Of a stretch of DNA of 24,884 nucleotides, positions 20,467 to 24,884 are shown piece by piece. The position numbers and the translations under genes are program-made. Position 1 is the stretch's first letter, and every line of letters starts with the position of its first letter. The stretch comes from a virus. The DNA lies in the IMG/VR virus record IMGVR_UViG_3300048872_000039, positions 1 to 24,884 of that record; one strand, given 5' to 3'. Below the pieces are notes generated by a model. That model made no database searches. It worked only from the letters and a program-made list of their open reading frames with translations, and had not been told where the DNA came from.

Positions 20467-20781
20467 CTATTTCTTTTTATAATACGACGGTTGCTTTCTT
20501 ACATATATATTCAATAATCCAAATTGATCTGCGGTTGGATCAATGATTTTCCCATCGTCAAGTGTAATCCAAAAATGATGCAGTTCGTTATCACAATGAA
20601 TAATATCCCCCTCAGTTAAAGAACAACTAATGCCACAAAAAGATAAGTAAGCCTGCAACGGAGAACATACTATAAAACACATATCTGTTGTCGGCTTTCC
20701 ATCCAAAATCCCCTTAACGAATCCCTTTGATATTTTTATCAATTCCTTATCCGCCATCTTTATTTTAGCTTTTGCACCCAT
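20467..20781 (-). CDS. Small protein with a possible Cys-His-Asp triad
   Basis: 104 aa from ATG 20781. The segment MCFIVCSPLQAYLSFCGI (Cys35, Cys39), then ELHHFWITLDDGKIIDPTAD (His68/69, Asp81) has the order Cys, His, Asp used by papain-like and transglutaminase-like folds; 'H.W..L.DG.IIDPT..QF' is a phrase I know from phage proteins. It could be a small cysteine peptidase or amidase. A pure binding protein is an alternative, because Cys35/Cys39 could instead be structural. It is the last gene before the tRNAs. Confidence 0.6.
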   Translation of the reverse strand: MGAKAKIKMADKELIKISKGFVKGILDGKPTTDMCFIVCSPLQAYLSFCGISCSLTEGDIIHCDNELHHFWITLDDGKIIDPTADQFGLLNIYVRKQPSYYKKK

Positions 20782-20808
20782 TTCAATTAGTTTGTCTGAG
20801 ATTCAAAG

Positions 20809-20882
20809 TTTCGCTTATTGGATTTGAACCAATGACCCCCGAATTAAGAGTTCGGTGCTCTACCGGGCTGAGCTAAAGCGAA
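20809..20882 (-). tRNA. tRNA-Lys (CTT)
   Basis: Acceptor TTCGCTT pairs fully with AAGCGAA. The anticodon stem CCGAA/TTCGG holds the loop CTCTTAA (anticodon CTT), the D arm has AGCTC/GGTAGAGC and the T arm ATTGG TTCAAAT CCAAT. Discriminator base A fits Lys. CCA is not encoded (the DNA continues CT). Two nt separate it from the next tRNA. Confidence 0.95.
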
Positions 20883-20884
20883 AG

Positions 20885-20954
20885 TTTTCCAACAAGGATT
20901 CGAACCTTAACTAGCAGAACCACATCTACTGTGCTACCGTTACACCATTGGAAA
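20885..20954 (-). tRNA. tRNA with an atypical anticodon arm, provisionally His (GTG)
   Basis: 70 nt. Acceptor TTTCCAA pairs with TTGGAAA, D arm GTG...CAC, T arm TAAGG TTCGAAT CCTTG. The anticodon arm GTAGA TGTGGT TCTGC leaves only six loop bases, or eight if the A-T pair opens and an outer A-T closes. With T33 the anticodon reads GTG (His). A His tRNA should carry G at -1 and C73; here they are T and A. CCA is not encoded. Confidence 0.65.
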
Positions 20955-20963
20955 AATCTTGAA

Positions 20964-21335
20964 TTATTTCAACATAGCTTCAAGCTGCTTTATAGTTTTA
21001 CCTTTTAGCGATTCGTCTTGTTTTTCCGAAATCAAGGTAATAATCTTTTTGTTGTGCTCCTTAATTTCAGCAGCTTCGGCAGCGGCTTGCATTTCTTCAA
21101 CCTTAGTATTTAAAACGTCAAGTACGACATCGAATCGAAGTTTGGCGGTTTTATCTTTAGCCGAAGTTTTAATTAAGAATGACTTTTTGCCAGATTCTTT
21201 ATGCTCTTGTTCAAGCGACACTGCTAAAGCGTCTAAATCGTCAAGAGATAAATCCCACAATTGTTCTGCCGATAACGACCCCCTTGTAGTTTGAAATCTT
21301 AGTTTCTGCTGGCTTGCTAATTTAAAATTTTCCAT
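20964..21335 (-). CDS. Conserved coiled-coil phage protein (123 aa)
   Basis: The start MENFKLASQQKLRFQTTRGS, then LSAEQLWDLSLDDLDALAVS matches a widespread small phage family ('LATR.KLRF....G.LS.EDLWDL.L..L'). A Lys/Glu/Ala-rich helix (EEMQAAAEAAEIKEHNKKII) and an end KDESLKG-type region (DESLKGKTIKQLEAMLK) follow, which suggests a coiled coil. Function unknown. It lies between the long 709-residue gene and the tRNAs. Confidence 0.75.
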   Translation of the reverse strand: MENFKLASQQKLRFQTTRGSLSAEQLWDLSLDDLDALAVSLEQEHKESGKKSFLIKTSAKDKTAKLRFDVVLDVLNTKVEEMQAAAEAAEIKEHNKKIITLISEKQDESLKGKTIKQLEAMLK

Positions 21336-21403
21336 GTCTTTGTTTTTTTAATATTTAGAATTTTATTTTTATTAAGCGGCCTTTGTAGTCATACTGCAAT
21401 ATA

Positions 21404-23533
21404 TTAAAACCGTATTTTCATTACTCTTTTATGAGTGCCTTGTAACCTCACAATTAATTCATCTTTGACAGTAGCATTAAATCCAAGTCCAGATAACTGC
21501 TTCCCATTAGATTCGATCATGTTAGTTGTTCCAATGATTTCCAATACCTTTCTGTGTTGCGCCAATTCTGGCAACAGGTTTTCAATGTGGAAGCTCCTAA
21601 TAGATACTTGCGATATACATCCATCAAGCATGAAAAAAAAGTGCTTATTCCCGGTATTGTTTGCGCCCCAATGATTAGGAGACAGGCACACTAAATTTAC
21701 CTTATGGAATTGGTTAGTTTCAAGCCCGTAAATCTCTTTAGATGAAACGGAGGATTCTGGTATTAAGTGCTTAATGGCAAACTGTCCACTTTTTAAAGTA
21801 ACCTCTGCTATCTGCACGTTTCCGCTAACTGGTTTGCTATATTCATAGCAAAAAGTTTCTCCATCAAATTCAATTTCCGCCTTAAACCCTTTTGAGTTTC
21901 TGGCACTAAACTGGTTCACCCAAAATTTATAAACCCCTTCTTTCATCTTTGATTTACTAAGCCACGTAATATTTTCAACCGCCAACTTACCCGAAGGCTG
22001 TGTATTGTCAACGTCCAACTGTCCTGACATCGTTGTCCTAACGTTTCCCCTGTCTTTTCGGTATCCCGAACTGTATCCTATTGACACACCATTTGGTTCG
22101 GTAGCCCACGCATCCAAATCGGAATTATCATTTAATCCATCGTCATTCCACGCTAACCTAAAGTTGAGAATCCCTTCGACATTTCCCCCAGCGTCCTTTA
22201 CGGCTTGCTTTATCTGAGACTTCCCGGCTAAGTTGCCATTAAATGTCCACGAATAATTATTATCCCACTTAAAAATGGATTTTGAATTGGCTTTGTTGGC
22301 AGTAGTTAGGGACACTAAATTACCTTGATGGCTGTTAGCGAAAAATGCCTCTACTGAAGAACAAGACGGCAAAATGTCCTTCATGAATTTATCAATAGCA
22401 ACCTCTTCAATTCCCTCGAACTCATTTCTTTTATGTCTTGTTGAATTTGATTTTACTCCATCAAATATTGACACTGATTTTATTTCTCCTTTACCGACAT
22501 TTGAATGCAGAATCTCAGAAACTTTAATGTCGTCAATGGTAGCAAAGCGTCTGTCAAAAGATTCCACATAGCCATTATCCTCAACAAACTTCTTTGCTTC
22601 TTCAATTTGTTTTTTAGTAATGGGAGCCGTGACCTTCATATAATTGGCCGGGTCTACTCTCTTGTTCCATGATTGGCAGGCTTTATTAAGTTCTTCTCCT
22701 TCAGATAGTTCAGAACACAATACGCCTATCAATTCGTTTTTAAATTTAGCGCAAGGCAGTTTGAAGGAGTTTACCCAACACCAATTATCTCTATTTGATA
22801 CCAGCAACCTATCATATTGTTTTTTTAATGGAATAATCTGTTCAATTTTAAACAAATGCGTTGTCCCGTCCAGCAGAGAACCCTGATTTATTAAATCTTT
22901 CACCAACCCGAGGGTGTCTAAAGAGATTGTTTCCATCGCTCTCTGGAACACATTTTTGGCATCTCTGTAATTTCCCATTATCGACTCAACCGAATTTCCA
23001 GAAGCATCAACGAAGTTTTTATCCAAAATCAAATGCAGGTGATTGAAAGTTCTTATCTCGTCAGGCTTTACTACTCCGAACTTATCAGCTTCTTCTTTAG
23101 TGTACCTCTTTGGGTTGCTTGCGACACCCAACTGAAACACCTTATTTGATTTAGTGCAGGATTCATAAGGAAGTGAGTTTAGTTCGTTGAATGTCTCAAA
23201 AAATACTTCTGTGATTTTAGATGATTTAATTGCATTTGACAATGCTTTAGCGGTAGACGAAAATTCTTCATCGGCAACAACATCGAACATGGTAACTATA
23301 TCGTAGTTTTCGTCTACCGATACAATATTCCCATATCTTCGAATAAAGTTTTTACAATGATTGCAATTGTGCGAAGTGCTGTTTGGATCACGGAAAATAG
23401 GATCGTTCTCTTTGGAAAAAGAGCTTAGATATAAGTCCCAAATTTGCTGTCCAATTAATTCTACTCTGAATAGTTTACCCGTTTGGGACATTTGAGCAAA
23501 CCTCTCTTGTACTTGTTTGTTAAACGCTTTCAT
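21404..23533 (-). CDS. Large conserved phage protein with a zinc-like site and a DUF2135-like region
   Basis: 709 aa. Near the N-terminus, HNCNHCKNFIRRYGNI (55-70) provides a His/Cys metal site. The middle is helical. Residues ~452-560 read like DUF2135: LNFRLAWNDDG, SDLDAWATEPNGVSIGYSS, GQLDVDN, VENITWLS, GVYKFWVNQFS. That domain is a beta-sandwich seen in extracellular or surface proteins, here inside a phage gene. 'MKAFNKQVQERFAQMSQTGK' and 'FRVEL..QQIWDLYLSSF' recur in phages. Function unknown; possible roles include virion-associated or host-takeover protein. First gene behind the candidate promoter at 23589-23621. Confidence 0.8.
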   Translation of the reverse strand: MKAFNKQVQERFAQMSQTGKLFRVELIGQQIWDLYLSSFSKENDPIFRDPNSTSHNCNHCKNFIRRYGNIVSVDENYDIVTMFDVVADEEFSSTAKALSNAIKSSKITEVFFETFNELNSLPYESCTKSNKVFQLGVASNPKRYTKEEADKFGVVKPDEIRTFNHLHLILDKNFVDASGNSVESIMGNYRDAKNVFQRAMETISLDTLGLVKDLINQGSLLDGTTHLFKIEQIIPLKKQYDRLLVSNRDNWCWVNSFKLPCAKFKNELIGVLCSELSEGEELNKACQSWNKRVDPANYMKVTAPITKKQIEEAKKFVEDNGYVESFDRRFATIDDIKVSEILHSNVGKGEIKSVSIFDGVKSNSTRHKRNEFEGIEEVAIDKFMKDILPSCSSVEAFFANSHQGNLVSLTTANKANSKSIFKWDNNYSWTFNGNLAGKSQIKQAVKDAGGNVEGILNFRLAWNDDGLNDNSDLDAWATEPNGVSIGYSSGYRKDRGNVRTTMSGQLDVDNTQPSGKLAVENITWLSKSKMKEGVYKFWVNQFSARNSKGFKAEIEFDGETFCYEYSKPVSGNVQIAEVTLKSGQFAIKHLIPESSVSSKEIYGLETNQFHKVNLVCLSPNHWGANNTGNKHFFFMLDGCISQVSIRSFHIENLLPELAQHRKVLEIIGTTNMIESNGKQLSGLGFNATVKDELIVRLQGTHKRVMKIRF

Positions 23534-23588
23534 ATTTTTGTTTTATTCTGACACTACTATTTTCGTAATCAGATTGATTGTTCGACAT

Positions 23589-23621
23589 CAAAGATATGTG
23601 TTACAATTGTACTTTTCCAAA
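23589..23621 (-). promoter_or_regulatory. Bacteroidetes-type promoter for the leftward block
   Basis: On the minus strand, TTTG (23618-23621) and TATCTTTG (23589-23596, consensus TAnnTTTG) are 21 nt apart. The predicted start lies ~50 nt before ATG 23533. It would drive the 709-residue gene and possibly the tRNAs. Confidence 0.6.
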
Positions 23622-23662
23622 TTATTTTAAAGATTTATTTTTTAATGTGTTACTAACTGTGT

Positions 23663-23670
23663 TATATTTG
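23663..23670 (+). promoter_or_regulatory. -7 box for the rightward RHH gene
   Basis: TATATTTG fits TAnnTTTG exactly and ends five nt before the ATG at 23676. No clear TTTG is seen at -33. If used, the transcript would be nearly leaderless. Confidence 0.35.
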
Positions 23671-23675
23671 CAATC

Positions 23676-23816
23676 ATGGCGGCAATTTATACACCAATAA
23701 GGATTCCCGAAAATGTTATGCAAAAGATTGAGGAAGAAATGAAAAAGCAGAGTAGCAAGAATAAGAGCCGAACTATTATCGCCATTATTAAAAAACAATT
23801 GAAAATAAAAAATTAA
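23676..23816 (+). CDS. Ribbon-helix-helix-like small protein (46 aa)
   Basis: ATG 23676 to TAA 23814-23816. A short strand (IYTPIRIPENV) is followed by two helices (MQKIEEEMKKQSSKNKSR and TIIAIIKKQLKIKN). This is the CopG/Arc layout: an N-terminal strand with alternating residues, then helix A and B. It is strongly basic. Such proteins act as dimeric DNA-binding repressors. It sits between the divergent leftward promoter and the glycosyltransferase genes, so it is a candidate regulator of that promoter. Confidence 0.6.
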   Translation: MAAIYTPIRIPENVMQKIEEEMKKQSSKNKSRTIIAIIKKQLKIKN

Positions 23817-23881
23817 CCCTTGATCCTCCTCCTTTGGTATGGGTATGGGGGGGGCAATAAATATTAAAGCAAAGTAAATAA

Positions 23882-24550
23882 TTGAATCCATCCATCCTGA
23901 TAAAATTTCCTTGTAGGGAAAGACCTGCGAAAATGTTTTCGGCTATTGACAACATTCAGTCATTGATAGGGATTAGTAATTATTTAATTACACTTACTCT
24001 TGACCTTGACGATCCCACAATGAATAACGAAGAAATAAAAGGCCGACTAAAGAAATACGATAACCTTATTGTGTATTGGGGGTTGAGTAGGTCAAAAATA
24101 GAGGCGATAAATAGATCAATTCCTATGAACGTATCGTGGCGTTATTTACTTGTTACTTCTGACGACATGGTGTATATAAAAAAAGATTTCGGTAAAGATA
24201 TTATCGAAGAATTTGAAAAAGATAAAGGAATAGGACTGCTTCATGTTCCAGATCAGCACGTAAATGAAAAATTAATTACATTGCCATTAATGACAAGAGA
24301 ATACTATGAACTATTTGGGTACGTGTATAATCCCGAGTACGATTCAGTAAAGGCAGATGGAGAGCAAATGGAAGTGGCGCAAAGGTTGGGCAAGTACAAG
24401 TATAGACCCATAAACATAGTGCGCCATGAGCATTACAGATGGGGATATGGTCAAAAAGACGAACTAAATAAGAAACAAGATTGTCCTGAAAAGTATATTA
24501 AGGATGGTCAGACGTTTCAAAGACGAAAAATGATGAATTTCGGGTTATGA
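23882..24550 (+). CDS. GT-A-type glycosyltransferase-like protein
   Basis: 222 aa from a TTG start; a stop lies immediately before and the first ATG comes only at residue 18, inside the conserved start (SILIKFPCRERPAKMF). LDLDDPTMNN (40-49) and VTSDDMVYI (91-99) provide aspartates in the positions used by GT-A glycosyltransferases for metal and nucleotide-sugar binding. The C-terminal part ends with RHEHYRWGYGQKDELNKK. It may glycosylate phage DNA bases or virion proteins, or modify host surface. Overlaps the next gene as ATGA; both probably work together. A G8 tract (23847-23854) lies 28 nt upstream. Confidence 0.75.
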   Translation: MNPSILIKFPCRERPAKMFSAIDNIQSLIGISNYLITLTLDLDDPTMNNEEIKGRLKKYDNLIVYWGLSRSKIEAINRSIPMNVSWRYLLVTSDDMVYIKKDFGKDIIEEFEKDKGIGLLHVPDQHVNEKLITLPLMTREYYELFGYVYNPEYDSVKADGEQMEVAQRLGKYKYRPINIVRHEHYRWGYGQKDELNKKQDCPEKYIKDGQTFQRRKMMNFGL

Positions 24551-24884
24551 TTATAATCACAAGTCTTTCCCCAAACCACTCAAACAAATCACAGCAGCAC
24601 ATTGCTCTTGAAAGCTGGCAACCATACGGCAATATCTTTTCAATGAACAAAGAGGAGGAAATAAAAATACTTAATGCTGAAGATTACAAAGGAGTACATT
24701 TCGTACCAACCATAAAAACTATCGAACACTTAATTAATAAACCGCTAGTTACAATATCGAGTATGATCGACATGGCTAGATCGCAGTATAAAGATTTGCT
24801 CATTATCAACAGTGATATTGAGATAGAAAATATGCCAGAACTAAGGGATGACGGGATAACGTTGTTTAGTAGATGGGATTATAG
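24547..24884 (+). CDS. Second glycosyltransferase-like protein, partial (3' end outside the window)
   Basis: ATG 24547 overlaps the previous stop as ATGA; the frame runs to the window edge (112 codons seen). The start MIIITSLSPNHSNKSQQHIA, then LESWQPYGNIFSMNKEEE, and LLIINSDIEIE (a DxE/DxD-like metal-binding turn) fit the N-terminal half of a GT-A-type glycosyltransferase. The full length, catalytic C-terminus and substrate cannot be seen. Most likely acts with the preceding gene. Confidence 0.7.
   Translation, partial: MIIITSLSPNHSNKSQQHIALESWQPYGNIFSMNKEEEIKILNAEDYKGVHFVPTIKTIEHLINKPLVTISSMIDMARSQYKDLLIINSDIEIENMPELRDDGITLFSRWDY

Noticed and set aside
23847-23854. G8 tract as a phase-variation switch for the glycosyltransferase
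   Set aside because: A stop codon lies immediately before the TTG start, so slippage in the tract cannot fuse an upstream ATG to the gene.
23622-23891. Leftward 89-residue frame opposite the RHH gene
   Set aside because: Antisense to a frame with a clear RHH pattern; low-complexity hydrophobic composition caused by the complementary strand.

Overview
The window looks like the replication and early-gene part of a tailed phage (or prophage) of a Bacteroidetes host. It is AT-rich, tightly packed with small genes joined by ATGA or TAATG overlaps, and almost all genes between 24 kb and 1.6 kb run leftward. Genes lack clear Shine-Dalgarno sites and have A-rich leaders. Candidate promoters fit the Bacteroidetes TTTG / TAnnTTTG pattern. 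Many small proteins belong to types common in Bacteroidetes phages. I see no portal, terminase, major capsid or integrase gene, so the structural module lies outside. One Ig-like protein (1855-2421) could be a virion or decoration protein. TGA, TAA and TAG are all used as stops.

Layout from left to right. 1-326 is a regulatory region with a GTTAGT repeat array in front of a rightward recA-like gene whose product carries an extra N-terminal helix-turn-helix (327-1568). A small two-TM protein, a terminator and the Ig-like gene follow, then a structured non-coding stretch (2422-2970). 2971-5552 holds small phage proteins of unknown role. 5563-6901 holds a duplicated 39-bp element, a solo LuxR-type HTH gene and a radical SAM gene. 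6961-8212 is a three-gene cassette containing a remarkable 30-unit hexanucleotide array (Gly-Asn/Asp/Tyr repeats). 8339-9226 has a second LuxR-type HTH and small proteins.

9230-17368 is the replication core: a DnaN-like sliding clamp, a helicase-DNA methyltransferase fusion, winged-HTH and HTH proteins, a zinc-ribbon protein, an SSB-like protein, a primase-polymerase/helicase fusion, a conserved phage protein and a DUF1376-like replication protein. The last two overlap by 131 nt. 17401-17937 is a stack of terminators and hairpins with two unlisted small reading frames. 17938-20781 encodes an ECF-type sigma factor, a DHH phosphoesterase, an HNH-like nuclease, a tiny membrane peptide and a protein with a possible Cys/His/Asp triad. 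Two tandem tRNA genes (Lys-CTT and an odd His-GTG-like one) follow, then a conserved coiled-coil phage protein and a 709-residue protein with a DUF2135-like region. A divergent promoter region at 23.6 kb separates this leftward block from a rightward ribbon-helix-helix gene and two glycosyltransferase-like genes; the last one runs off the window.

As a system, the phage brings its own clamp, primase-helicase, SSB and RecA but shows no DNA polymerase here, which suggests that it loads a host or elsewhere-encoded polymerase. The sigma factor and several small DNA-binding proteins probably time expression. The strongest unexplained signal is the hexamer array at 7720-7899: five of its six bases never vary in 30 copies, while the sixth takes three of the four bases and changes the amino acid each time.
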